44,173 bases of DNA from a virus: positions 1 to 44,173 of IMG/VR virus record IMGVR_UViG_3300036832_000887; one strand, 5' to 3'. The translations under genes were made by a program, and so were the position numbers. Of this stretch, positions 8,411-14,350 are shown in pieces (positions within the stretch are counted from its first letter, which is position 1; every line of letters starts with the position of its first letter). The notes under the pieces were generated by a model. The model saw only the letters and a program-made list of their open reading frames with translations. It did not search any database and was not told where the DNA came from.

Positions 8411-8599
8411 ATGACCAAGGATCAGGCGACCGAAATCCGCACTCACCTCAAGGCCGCGCTCAATGCGCTCGCGGATGCGGCCGAGGCGCTCGCCGACGAA
8501 GAGGATGAGACGGCGTTGGAGATCGGCGAGAGTATCGAAGAGGCGCAACAGGCGGCCGAGACCGCCGAGGCGGCGATCAGCAACATTATCGGCACCTGA
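8411..8599 (+). CDS. Small acidic coiled-coil protein
   Basis: The 62-residue protein starts after a perfect AGGAGG with 6-base spacing. It is strongly acidic and alanine-rich, a single long helix (LADAAEALADEEDETALEIGES). No family is recognised. The strong ribosome site and clean end argue that it is real. It lies in a block of tiny genes that alternate strands. Confidence 0.65.
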   Translation: MTKDQATEIRTHLKAALNALADAAEALADEEDETALEIGESIEEAQQAAETAEAAISNIIGT

Positions 8600-8601
8600 C
8601 G

Positions 8602-8856
8602 GTGATCGAGCCGGGCGTGGAGACGCTCGCCGTGGACACCTGCCCCGATTGCGCCGCTCACCAGTTCCGGCGCGGGCCAGCCGGCGGGATGTCGGTCAAT
8701 ATCGAGTGCTGCCAGTGCGGGTCGCGGTTCAATGTCGCGGTCTACACCGGCCGGCTGATCAGCGCGGAGCGTATCGCCTACAACGGCGAATGGCCCGACC
8801 GAGGGTTCTGGGACGGTGTCAGCGGCGCTTTGTCGGGGCCTTCTGCAGACCCTTAG
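8602..8856 (+). CDS. Small zinc-ribbon protein
   Basis: The 84-residue frame starts with GTG two bases after the previous stop. An in-frame ATG (MSVNIECCQCG) lies 29 codons in, but starting there would remove the first cysteine pair. CPDC at 14-17 and CCQC about 20 residues later form a Lar-like zinc ribbon, often seen in restriction-alleviation and other small phage proteins. A following FNVAVYTGRLISAERIAYNG segment is conserved-looking. The 3' end overlaps a leftward gene by 38 bases. Confidence 0.6.
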   Translation: MIEPGVETLAVDTCPDCAAHQFRRGPAGGMSVNIECCQCGSRFNVAVYTGRLISAERIAYNGEWPDRGFWDGVSGALSGPSADP

Positions 8857-8980
8857 CCGTAGGCTTGTTGCCCTGCATCAGCCCGGCCTTGTTGAGCGTG
8901 CCGTACACCGCGCGCGGGTTGCCGGGGTACTCGCGCTTGAGCTTGGTTTCAACCTGGGCAACCTTGGAGCCTTTTGGCAT
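8819..8980 (-). CDS. Small conserved phage protein (MPKGSKVAQVE type)
   Basis: The 53-residue basic protein, with V-Y-G-T-L-N-K in the middle and a Lys/Arg-rich tail, matches a type of tiny protein that recurs in phages and prophages without known function. GGAG precedes the ATG at a spacing of about 9. Its ATG (8980-8978) shares bases with the ATG of the rightward gene at 8979, as a CATG face-to-face pair. The stop lies inside the end of the convergent zinc-ribbon gene. Confidence 0.7.
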   Translation of the reverse strand: MPKGSKVAQVETKLKREYPGNPRAVYGTLNKAGLMQGNKPTAKGLQKAPTKRR

Positions 8981-9263
8981 GAGACAGTTCTCCCCGAGCG
9001 GCCGATTTACCAGCATCGATATCGCCTGGCGGCGGTTTTCCCGGCTCTTGCCAAGCACGCCGACCGAGCGCGACGAATTGGCCTTTAAGGGCGGGGCGGC
9101 GGTGCTCTTCTACGCGATCCTCGCCATGTTCGACCCCGGCGGGGAGCCGACCGACGACGACCTCGGCAAAATGGACATGCTGCACCGCGAGGTCGAGGCG
9201 TTCACAAAGACCTTTGACCAGCGGATCGTCGCGCTGCAGCGGCCCGCGCCTCCTCGTCAATAA
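8979..9263 (+). CDS. Hypothetical protein divergent from 8980
   Basis: The 94-residue frame starts with an ATG that overlaps the start codon of the opposite gene. GGAG lies 10 bases upstream, within the other gene's first codons. A hydrophobic patch (GGAAVLFYAILAMF) is followed by an acidic helix containing DDDLGKMDMLHREVEAF. No family is recognised. The last 62 bases overlap the end of a leftward gene. Confidence 0.55.
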   Translation: MRQFSPSGRFTSIDIAWRRFSRLLPSTPTERDELAFKGGAAVLFYAILAMFDPGGEPTDDDLGKMDMLHREVEAFTKTFDQRIVALQRPAPPRQ

Positions 9264-9645
9264 GCCGCCGACGACGCTTGAGGCAGGCGCTCATCGTCAT
9301 AATAGAGACCTTGCCATAAGCGCGGGTGGCGGCGGCGGCGTAGCGCACACTGCTTGTCAGCATCTCGTGCACGACGCGGTCCTGACCGTCGCGCGCCTGG
9401 ACAACGAGCGGCTCGTGCGGCGCGGCGGCGGCGATGGCCTCGGCCTTGCTCTCGACATAGCCGAGGATGCTGGCGAGCGTCTCCTCGCTCGGGTCGAGCC
9501 GCAGGCGCTTGGTATCCTCCCAGGCGCGCGAAAACAGCACGCCGGAACCCATATCGGCAGCCCAACAGTCACCCGACGCGAATGGCGGAATATCGGTGCC
9601 GCGCGAGATCCACACCGCGCGTTTTGGGTGCTCGGGATCGAGCAT
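9202..9645 (-). CDS. Hypothetical protein at the end of the small-gene train
   Basis: The protein has 147 residues if it starts at MLDPEHPKRAVWIS. The frame is open further upstream to the end of the preceding gene (9696), but I see no ATG or GTG there, so a rarer start is possible. It has a beta-like start, a G-x-G-V-L-F-S-R-A-W strand, an alanine-rich helix and a very basic end (KRRRRLIDEEAR). No family is recognised. It is the last gene of the leftward train that begins near 13144. Confidence 0.55.
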   Translation of the reverse strand: MLDPEHPKRAVWISRGTDIPPFASGDCWAADMGSGVLFSRAWEDTKRLRLDPSEETLASILGYVESKAEAIAAAAPHEPLVVQARDGQDRVVHEMLTSSVRYAAAATRAYGKVSIMTMSACLKRRRRLIDEEARAAAARRSAGQRSL

Positions 9646-9695
9646 CGCGGCGAGCTGCGCCGCGATATCGCTGACCGGCTCGGCCTCGGTCGGGG

Positions 9696-10019
9696 TCAGC
9701 GGATGGCGCGCTTCCAGGCCGCGTAGCTCAGGTCGGTCTTGAGCAATGGCATCCGCCGCGCAAACAGTTTGCGGGTCTCGGGCTTCCTCACCCATTCCTC
9801 CCCCCACTGGTTGCCGCCCCAGCGCAGCTTGAGGCGGCGGCTGTCGTGCGTCGCCATGGTCCCGGCAAAGTGGTCGTGCACCGCCTGCGGGGTGCTGAGC
9901 GTCCAAAAGCTGCGCCAGCCATCGGTCGCCAGGATCGGGACCAGACCATCATCCTCGGGCAGCGCCCTCTGCGCCCGGTTGCGGGCGATGGCGCTCTTGC
10001 GCCGGCTCAGGCCTCGCAT
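9696..10019 (-). CDS. Hypothetical basic protein
   Basis: The 107-residue protein starts MRGLSRRKSAIARNRAQRAL, a basic amphipathic N-terminus. It contains a Trp-rich middle (DGWRSFWTL, LRWGGNQWGEEWVRKPETR). A GGAGG lies rather far (about 13 bases) upstream. No domain is recognised. The basic start could bind nucleic acid, but nothing else supports that. Confidence 0.6.
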   Translation of the reverse strand: MRGLSRRKSAIARNRAQRALPEDDGLVPILATDGWRSFWTLSTPQAVHDHFAGTMATHDSRRLKLRWGGNQWGEEWVRKPETRKLFARRMPLLKTDLSYAAWKRAIR

Positions 10020-10072
10020 GGGGTGCTTTCTTTCCTCCGATTAGTCAAAACACCGCGCGAGACCGCACCGGC

Positions 10073-10318
10073 CTACCGCGTATTCAACCGGGGATCTTCA
10101 GCGGTCTCGTCGGTGCCTGAGATAAAGCGCCAGTAGCGCTCGGCGCGCTCGAGCACCACGATGAGCGGCGGCGGGGCCGCGCCATCGGGGCCCGCCAGGG
10201 CCATCGAGAGACACTGCAGCCGCAGATGGTGCAGCGTGTAGTCGGGGACGCAGCGGACGTCGCCCGGCCGGGCCCGCAGCGCTGGGTCGTCGGCGAAATC
10301 AAACTCTTCAATGGTCAC
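10073..10318 (-). CDS. Hypothetical protein, GTG start
   Basis: The 81-residue frame starts at GTG 10318, preceded by GGAG and overlapping the previous stop (GTGA). An acidic N-terminus (IEEFDFADDPALRARPGD) is followed by DYTLHHLRLQCLSMAL and a strand I-V-V-L-E-R-A-E-R-Y-W-R-F. No family is recognised. Start choice rests on the ribosome site and the four-base overlap. Confidence 0.6.
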   Translation of the reverse strand: MTIEEFDFADDPALRARPGDVRCVPDYTLHHLRLQCLSMALAGPDGAAPPPLIVVLERAERYWRFISGTDETAEDPRLNTR

Positions 10319-10668
10319 GGCGGTGCTCTCCTCTGCCAGGCCCCGATATCGGTCGCGTTGCCGCCACAATCGAGGCACTCGACCCCGATGGGACTATGCG
10401 GATCGGCCCGGCCGCCGCAAAACGGGCAGCGCAGCAGGACGACGATCCCGCCATAGTCGCTGGTGTGCCCGAGGTAGAGCGCGGCGATGCGGTCCCTCTC
10501 GCTTGGCGAGGCGATGCTCGCGGGCGGCAGCCAGTTGTTGTTTTTGGTGACCGTGTAGCCGCGCCGCTCCAGATAATCAAAGGCCTCTTCTGGATCGGCA
10601 AAATAGCCGCCCTCGGAGGCCAGCTCGGCGCGGCGGTAAGCGCCGCGCAGCGTCGTCGAGCGCCTCAT
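10315..10668 (-). CDS. Lar-like zinc-ribbon protein
   Basis: The 117-residue protein starts at MRRSTTLRG, where its ATG overlaps the upstream stop (ATGA). The C-terminal 40 residues hold LLRCPFCGGRAD and a second pair VECLDCGGNATD followed by W. That is the zinc ribbon of the Lar (restriction alleviation) family. The N-terminal part is unrelated and contains GGYFADPEEAFDYLERRGY. A role in countering host restriction is possible but cannot be concluded from the zinc ribbon alone. Confidence 0.65.
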   Translation of the reverse strand: MRRSTTLRGAYRRAELASEGGYFADPEEAFDYLERRGYTVTKNNNWLPPASIASPSERDRIAALYLGHTSDYGGIVVLLRCPFCGGRADPHSPIGVECLDCGGNATDIGAWQRRAPP

Positions 10669-10850
10669 GCCTCGGGACCGCGCAGTCGCCGTCGGCGGCG
10701 CGATGCCTTCACCCGGCATCGGTCGGAGCAATACTGGCGACGCTTGGTTGCCGCGCCCGGCAGAATAAAGAACCTCTCGGTACAGCCCGGCCCTTTGCAG
10801 CGCGCGATCTCAAAGAGTGCGATGCTAGCATCGGGCAAACTGGTGCTCAT
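10665..10850 (-). CDS. Small CGNR-like zinc-finger protein
   Basis: The 61-residue protein has C-x-x-x-x-C in A-R-C-K-G-P-G-C, then R-R-Q-Y-C-S-D-R-C-R and an arginine-rich tail (ASRRRRRLRG). This resembles the short CGNR-type finger fused in many bacterial regulators. The very basic tail suggests nucleic-acid binding. Both ends overlap neighbours by four bases, so it is part of the operon. Confidence 0.65.
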   Translation of the reverse strand: MSTSLPDASIALFEIARCKGPGCTERFFILPGAATKRRQYCSDRCRVKASRRRRRLRGPEA

Positions 10851-11293
10851 GCCTCGGTCCCCCGTTCCCGCACTGCCGCCATCGAGCGGCGCGCGGCCTC
10901 TCTGCGGCGGTCGCAATAGACGCACTGGCCTGGCGGGGCATAAAACCGGGCCGGCGAGCGTGTCGGTTCGCGGATCTCGGTCGGCTCGCCCGCCGCGTCG
11001 GTATCGTCGCGCCACGCGGGGCGCGTGCTGCGCCGCAACGCCTTGTGCATGACCTTCTGCTCGGCAACAGTCAGGTACCGCGTCTCCTTTGGTGGAGGAC
11101 CGGCGACGAGACCGTCAGCGCTCGTCGCTGCGGATGACGCTGCCGGTTGCCCCGCCGACCTTTGGTGGGGACCACCGTGCCGGTCCTCCATAAGCACCCG
11201 ATTGCGCTCCTCGATGCGCTGGGCTGGTGCCCCGCCCTGGCAGCGGTGATTGTGCTCGCGTATCCCGCAGATCCGGCATTTAGGCGGGGTCAT
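10847..11293 (-). CDS. Two-zinc-motif protein, paralogue of 12911-13144
   Basis: The 148-residue protein starts at MTPPKCRICGIREHNHRC, an N-terminal C-x-x-C...H...C knuckle. The C-terminus (FYAPPGQCVYCDRRREAARR) repeats almost exactly the C-terminal motif of the gene at 12911-13144. The middle is low-complexity apart from a helical segment L-T-V-A-E-Q-K-V-M-H-K-A-L. Function unknown. The conserved ends and variable middle suggest two binding modules joined by a linker. Confidence 0.65.
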   Translation of the reverse strand: MTPPKCRICGIREHNHRCQGGAPAQRIEERNRVLMEDRHGGPHQRSAGQPAASSAATSADGLVAGPPPKETRYLTVAEQKVMHKALRRSTRPAWRDDTDAAGEPTEIREPTRSPARFYAPPGQCVYCDRRREAARRSMAAVRERGTEA

Positions 11294-11465
11294 GGGTGTG
11301 GAAGATCTCATCGATGGCCGCCGAGGTCTCGCAGCCGGGACAGCCAAAGCACTCTTCGCTTGGTACCCAGCGGCACCCGCAGACCTCGCACTTGATGCTG
11401 CCCTCGGCCGGCCGCTCGGGCTGCAGGGTGCCGCGTTCTCGGTTGGCCGGGATCCCAGGGTGCAT
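11280..11465 (-). CDS. Small four-cysteine zinc protein
   Basis: The 61-residue protein starts at ATG 11465 by TGATG overlap with a 12-codon ORF; a GTG sits one codon upstream. It contains CEVCGCRW and CFGCPGC, a typical zinc ribbon. It overlaps the next gene by 14 bases. No further family can be named. Confidence 0.6.
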   Translation of the reverse strand: MHPGIPANRERGTLQPERPAEGSIKCEVCGCRWVPSEECFGCPGCETSAAIDEIFHTHDPA

Positions 11466-11503
11466 CACTCCAGCTCATCGATGCGGGCCAGCCGCTCGGT
11501 CAT
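11465..11503 (-). CDS. Possible 12-residue coupling ORF
   Basis: ATG 11503 overlaps the upstream stop (ATGA). The frame encodes MTERLARIDELE and ends in a TGA that overlaps the ATG of the following gene (TGATG). It tiles the gap between two genes exactly. A translational bridge is the simplest explanation; a functional peptide is less likely. Confidence 0.35.
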   Translation of the reverse strand: MTERLARIDELE

Positions 11504-11694
11504 ACCTTCACCGCCGTGATCTTGGCGGCGAGCGTATACATCGCGTCGCGATGGCTGAGCATCGCCGCGAGCCGCTCGATATTGGGGTTGGGGCGCACGC
11601 CGACCGCAAAGGCGAGACCGAGCGAAGAGAAGCTGAGCAGGATGCTAAGCTCGTCCTTGGTCAACTCAAGCGCGTAGCGCTTCTCATCGGCCAT
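11500..11694 (-). CDS. Small hypothetical protein
   Basis: The 64-residue protein starts at MADEKRYALELTKDELSILL by TGATG overlap with the gene upstream. A mainly helical pattern with a moderately hydrophobic middle (LLSFSSLGLAFAVGV) precedes a second helix. No family is recognised. Confidence 0.6.
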   Translation of the reverse strand: MADEKRYALELTKDELSILLSFSSLGLAFAVGVRPNPNIERLAAMLSHRDAMYTLAAKITAVKV

Positions 11695-12062
11695 CACGCC
11701 ACCGTCCAGCTTGGCGGGCGCGGGATCGTGTGGTTCTTGGGCCGCCACAAATGCAGGCACCAGGGGTGATGGTTCTTGTGCTCGCTGCGCGGAACATGGA
11801 GCTGCAGCACGGTCTCGTCATCGCCCCAAAAGAGCCGCTTGACGTAGTCCATCTCCTCCCAGGTCGGGGTCCGCCGGTGACCGGGGATCGAGACGCTGAC
11901 ATGCTCCCAGGGCAGCGTGTCGTTGCCATTTGACGCGACCACCGCCAGCTTGACCGCGCCGCACGGGATCAGAAAGTCGCCAAAACCGTCGCGCTTGTCG
12001 CTCGGGCGGCCGGGGAGCTGCAGCCGGTACGCTTCGACGCTGTCCCACGGCAGCGCTCTCAT
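11694..12062 (-). CDS. DUF7694-like phage protein
   Basis: The 122-residue protein carries the conserved run of this small phage family: PWEHVSVS, a W-E-E-M-x-x-V-K-x-L-F-W helix, a V-L-Q-L-H-V-P strand and HHPWCLHLWRP, ending with a proline-rich tail. The family is widespread in phages of Gram-negative bacteria and has no known role. It is linked to its neighbours by short overlaps at both ends. The name of the family is from memory; the motif order is what I see. Confidence 0.75.
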   Translation of the reverse strand: MRALPWDSVEAYRLQLPGRPSDKRDGFGDFLIPCGAVKLAVVASNGNDTLPWEHVSVSIPGHRRTPTWEEMDYVKRLFWGDDETVLQLHVPRSEHKNHHPWCLHLWRPKNHTIPRPPSWTVA

Positions 12063-12250
12063 GGGTCGTCACGCCGCAGCACGATCTCGACGCCCTCGGT
12101 CTGCATCAGGTCGATGACCCGTTTGAGGACATCCATATCCTCATCCGGCATGGTGGGCGTGTGGTCGCGCACCATGATCAGCGCGGCGCGCACGATGAGG
12201 CTCGCGCGCTCGCTGAGCCGCAACGCCTTCCGCGAATACTCCTCGATCAC
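12059..12250 (-). CDS. Small helical protein, GTG start
   Basis: The 63-residue frame starts at GTG overlapping the previous stop (GTGA). Two helices (RKALRLSERASLIVRAALIM and DMDVLKRVIDLM) are joined by an acidic loop. It ends with a four-base overlap into the next gene. No family is recognised. Confidence 0.6.
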   Translation of the reverse strand: MIEEYSRKALRLSERASLIVRAALIMVRDHTPTMPDEDMDVLKRVIDLMQTEGVEIVLRRDDP

Positions 12251-12417
12251 CCCGCCACCCGCAGCTTGGCGCTCTTCTTACGCTGCCGGGGTCGCTGGAT
12301 CGTCAGCGTCGCGGTCGGGTCGCTGAGCTTCTGCAGCAGCTCGCGGCTCTCGTCGCCGCCCGCCTTCATCAGCGCCAAAAGGATCAGATCGCGCTCGCGC
12401 TCGCTCAGCGGCTCCAC
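12247..12417 (-). CDS. Small basic-tailed protein, GTG start
   Basis: The 56-residue frame opens with GTG directly after the preceding TAA, with GGGAG 7 bases upstream. It reads EPLSERERDLILLALMKAGG, then a region ending in RPRQRKKSAKLRVAG. The charged helix followed by a basic tail suggests a small nucleic-acid-binding protein. No family is recognised. The frame fills the space between its neighbours exactly. Confidence 0.55.
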   Translation of the reverse strand: MEPLSERERDLILLALMKAGGDESRELLQKLSDPTATLTIQRPRQRKKSAKLRVAG

Positions 12418-12678
12418 TTATGTCTCCCTCTCTAATCGCTCGGCGGCCTTGAGGAACCATTTTTGCAGCACGCCGAGATCAGTGAGCATCGTGCGCAGCC
12501 ATTGGTCGGCATCGACGCCGTCGCCATGAAGGCTCGTTATCGCCGCAATCAGGAGCGCGCGAACGTCTTCTCGCATGGCGGCGTCAGGCGGATCACCCGT
12601 CGCCTGGAGACTTCGCAAAACCTCAGCCAGACCGTCAGCGGCGCTGCGGTAGTGCTCGGCACGCTTTAGCGGCTCCAT
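12418..12678 (-). CDS. Small helical protein
   Basis: The 86-residue protein starts at MEPLKRAEHYRSAADGLAEV after GGGAGGG with good spacing. It is all-helical and ends in LQKWFLKAAERLERET. The strong ribosome site and the 230-base gap upstream suggest that it begins a translated cluster. No family is recognised. Confidence 0.62.
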   Translation of the reverse strand: MEPLKRAEHYRSAADGLAEVLRSLQATGDPPDAAMREDVRALLIAAITSLHGDGVDADQWLRTMLTDLGVLQKWFLKAAERLERET

Positions 12679-12910
12679 TTGCCCTCCCGCAAAGGATGGG
12701 GCCGGCACAAGCGGTTCTGGGGGACAGATGCGGCCCGCCGGCCCCAAGGTTCACTCTGGAAAGTGACCGGCAGCGGTCGCGGTTGTCATTGCACGCAGCG
12801 GCTGCCGGCCACCAACACAAACCCGGCGAGTGGGGAAACTGTCAGGCTGCGTTGGCATCACCAACGTACCACCACGTTGGCTTATGTGGGCACAACAATC
12901 AGGCGGTATT
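12679..12910. other. Non-coding control region with CGTTGG/CCAACG boxes
   Basis: No convincing gene is seen here. Between 12850 and 12880 three half-sites alternate: CGTTGG, CCAACG and ACGTTGG. They form two overlapping inverted repeats (12850-12866 and 12862-12881). The first contains the 15-bp operator motif. The region separates the 77-residue gene at 12911 from the rest of the leftward train, so it may be an internal control point. No consensus promoter was found. Confidence 0.5.
12851..12865 (+). promoter_or_regulatory. Operator-like motif, site A
   Basis: GTTGGCATCACCAAC fits the motif GTTGSYNNNACCMAC shared by seven control regions. It is nearly a perfect palindrome (GTTGG...CCAAC). 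It lies about 170 bases upstream of the leftward gene at 12678. Confidence 0.5.
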
Positions 12911-13144
12911 TTAACCTTCGCGCTCGCGATGCCGCGCCATCCGCCGCGCGTTTGCCTTGCGCCGCTGGTCGCAGCTCGGACAGACACCCGGCGGCTGATA
13001 GAACGGCACCTTGCCTGACACCGCCTCGCGCGGCCGAGGCGCGGGTTTATCAACCAACGACGGCGGGGGTGGTGGAGCTGCCGTAGCCTTTGGACATTTC
13101 CATGTGTCGTGCGGACCGCCGCAAATCATACAGCCGCGCGCCAT
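12911..13144 (-). CDS. Two-zinc-motif protein, paralogue of 10847-11293
   Basis: The 77-residue protein starts at MARGCMICGGPHDTWKCPK, a C-x-x-C-x-x-x-H-x-x-x-x-C zinc-knuckle-like motif. A proline-rich linker follows, then FYQPPGVCPSCDQRRKANARR. The last motif matches that of the 148-residue gene at 10847. AGGAG precedes the ATG at a spacing of 5. It is the first gene behind the promoter at 13166. Confidence 0.68.
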   Translation of the reverse strand: MARGCMICGGPHDTWKCPKATAAPPPPPSLVDKPAPRPREAVSGKVPFYQPPGVCPSCDQRRKANARRMARHREREG

Positions 13145-13154
13145 GTCGGCTCCT

Positions 13155-13186
13155 GTGCTAGCACGATTATACAACAATGCTAGCAC
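13155..13186 (-). promoter_or_regulatory. Leftward promoter flanked by two GTGCTAGCAC boxes
   Basis: On the minus strand a perfect -10 hexamer TATAAT occupies 13171-13166. It is bracketed by two palindromic boxes, GTGCTAGCAC at 13155-13164 and GTGCTAGCAT at 13177-13186, centred 22 bp (two helical turns) apart. No good -35 is present, so the promoter may need an activator, or the boxes may be operators for a repressor. The transcript would start about 15 bases before the ATG at 13144. Nothing else is seen in 13187-13326. Confidence 0.6.
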
Positions 13187-13326
13187 ATGCTTGCTGGTGC
13201 GCGCACAGAAAGGCGCTAGGCCAGACTTACGCGGGGAGGGGGTACCCCAGGCCTGAGCCTCGGCGACCCCTTGCCCGACCGCTGCTCGATGGTGCCCCGC
13301 CGGCCCCCGCCCGGCCCCCTCCGACC

Positions 13327-13345
13327 ACCCTTTCTGTCAAAGGGT
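13327..13345 (-). terminator. Hairpin downstream of small terminase gene
   Basis: A perfect inverted repeat, ACCCTTT and AAAGGGT with a 5-base loop, lies 10 bases past the stop of the gene ending at 13355. No T-run follows on the minus strand, so it may be a weak terminator or an mRNA-end stabiliser. Confidence 0.4.
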
Positions 13346-13354
13346 ACGTCTAAA

Positions 13355-13843
13355 CTATTGATCAGGCTGCTTCTTTCTAGTCCGCCGTGGACTAGGCTCG
13401 TCCTCAATCAGGCGCGGATTGGCCTCGATCTGGGCCTCGAATGCGTCAGGCTGTAGGTCGATGGTCAACGGTTCGTCTAGGTGCGCTACGTGTGCAGCAG
13501 CGCTCGTCTCATTCGTAGGCTCAAGAGGATCACTAAATCTGAGAACCTGTACCGTAATTGGCTGATCTGAGTTTCCGCTCACCTCTAGGCTCTGCATATC
13601 GGGCAGCACCTTGCGGAGCATGCTGAGCAAGACCTGCGCTTGGGTGCGCGTCAGCCTTGGGCTTGTTGGGTTGTCTGGATCATCTAGCCCAAAGGTTTGC
13701 AGCCGCTGGATGATCTTGGTCGTCTGGATCTTGTCGCGCCAGCCGCTAACCCAGCTCGGTGCGGGCGCTCGATTGATCGTGTGTTTGTGTGCTCTGAGAC
13801 GGGCAAGCGGTTTAGGTGCGCGGGCCGCAGCGTGTTTGGGCAT
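13355..13843 (-). CDS. terS: Probable terminase small subunit
   Basis: The 162-residue protein starts at MPKHAAARAPK by TGATG overlap. A basic N-terminus is followed by helices and the segment LTRTQAQVLLSMLRKVLPDMQSLEVSG. That segment closely resembles the core of small terminase subunits in P22-like and rhizobial phages (A-x-x-L-L-x-K-x-L-P-D-L-x-x-V-E). The C-terminus is acidic, then basic (SPRRTRKKQPDQ). The small subunit recognises the packaging site and hands DNA to the large subunit. It lies about 8 kb upstream of terL on the same strand, with some 20 small genes between, so the assignment rests on the motif and not on adjacency. Confidence 0.65.
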   Translation of the reverse strand: MPKHAAARAPKPLARLRAHKHTINRAPAPSWVSGWRDKIQTTKIIQRLQTFGLDDPDNPTSPRLTRTQAQVLLSMLRKVLPDMQSLEVSGNSDQPITVQVLRFSDPLEPTNETSAAAHVAHLDEPLTIDLQPDAFEAQIEANPRLIEDEPSPRRTRKKQPDQ

Positions 13844-14049
13844 CAGCAGGCGTGTTGGGCTGCGGCGCGGCGCTGATCCATAATCCTGCGCCAGCCATTG
13901 TTGCAGACCTTGCAATAGGCGTGCGGGCCCGTTGGCTTGATGCGCTTGCCGAGCGTGCTCGTATAGCCAGGCCGCAGACGTTGGTGGAACTCGGTTACGG
14001 GCTTCTCCTCGCCGCAATGAGCGCAGCGCTTTGTCGGTTCGTCAGTCAT
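13843..14049 (-). CDS. Small zinc-ribbon protein
   Basis: The 68-residue protein starts at MTDEPTKRCAHCGEEKPVTEF. It carries a C-x-x-C pair and a second pair Y-C-K-V-C-N-N, the pattern of small phage zinc ribbons related to HNH-type proteins. No HNH catalytic histidines are evident, so nuclease activity is not claimed. Its stop overlaps the start of terS. Confidence 0.65.
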   Translation of the reverse strand: MTDEPTKRCAHCGEEKPVTEFHQRLRPGYTSTLGKRIKPTGPHAYCKVCNNGWRRIMDQRRAAAQHAC

Positions 14050-14350
14050 GGCGGTGCTGCTCGTCCAATAGGACACAGTTCTGTCCGAGGCGGCGCATCA
14101 GCAGCGGGCCTGCCTTGCCTGCGCTTTGGCAGGTTATGGTGCCGTGCAGGTATATTTTCTGGGGCTTGCGGCGAGCCGCGTCTTCGGCGTCCCAGAACCA
14201 AAAGAGCGCGTTGTTATGCTGGATGAACTGCTCGTGCCGCCGCCTGTCGTACCAGAAGTGGAGTCCGGCGAACGCCTTCATTGCCCGCCAGGCATCAATC
14301 ATCCGCTGCTGATCGTCAGGCAGCTCGTCGTCGTCGGGCATGGTGGTCAC
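14042..14350 (-). CDS. Hypothetical protein
   Basis: The frame is 102 residues if it starts at GTG 14350 (GTGA overlap), or 99 from the ATG at 14341. An acidic start (MPDDDELPDDQQRMIDAWRAM) leads to an aromatic-rich middle (HFWYDRRRHEQF, NNALFWFWDAED). The end (LHGTITCQSAG...RLGQNCVLLDEQHRHD) is compact. No family is recognised. Confidence 0.6.
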   Translation of the reverse strand: MTTMPDDDELPDDQQRMIDAWRAMKAFAGLHFWYDRRRHEQFIQHNNALFWFWDAEDAARRKPQKIYLHGTITCQSAGKAGPLLMRRLGQNCVLLDEQHRHD

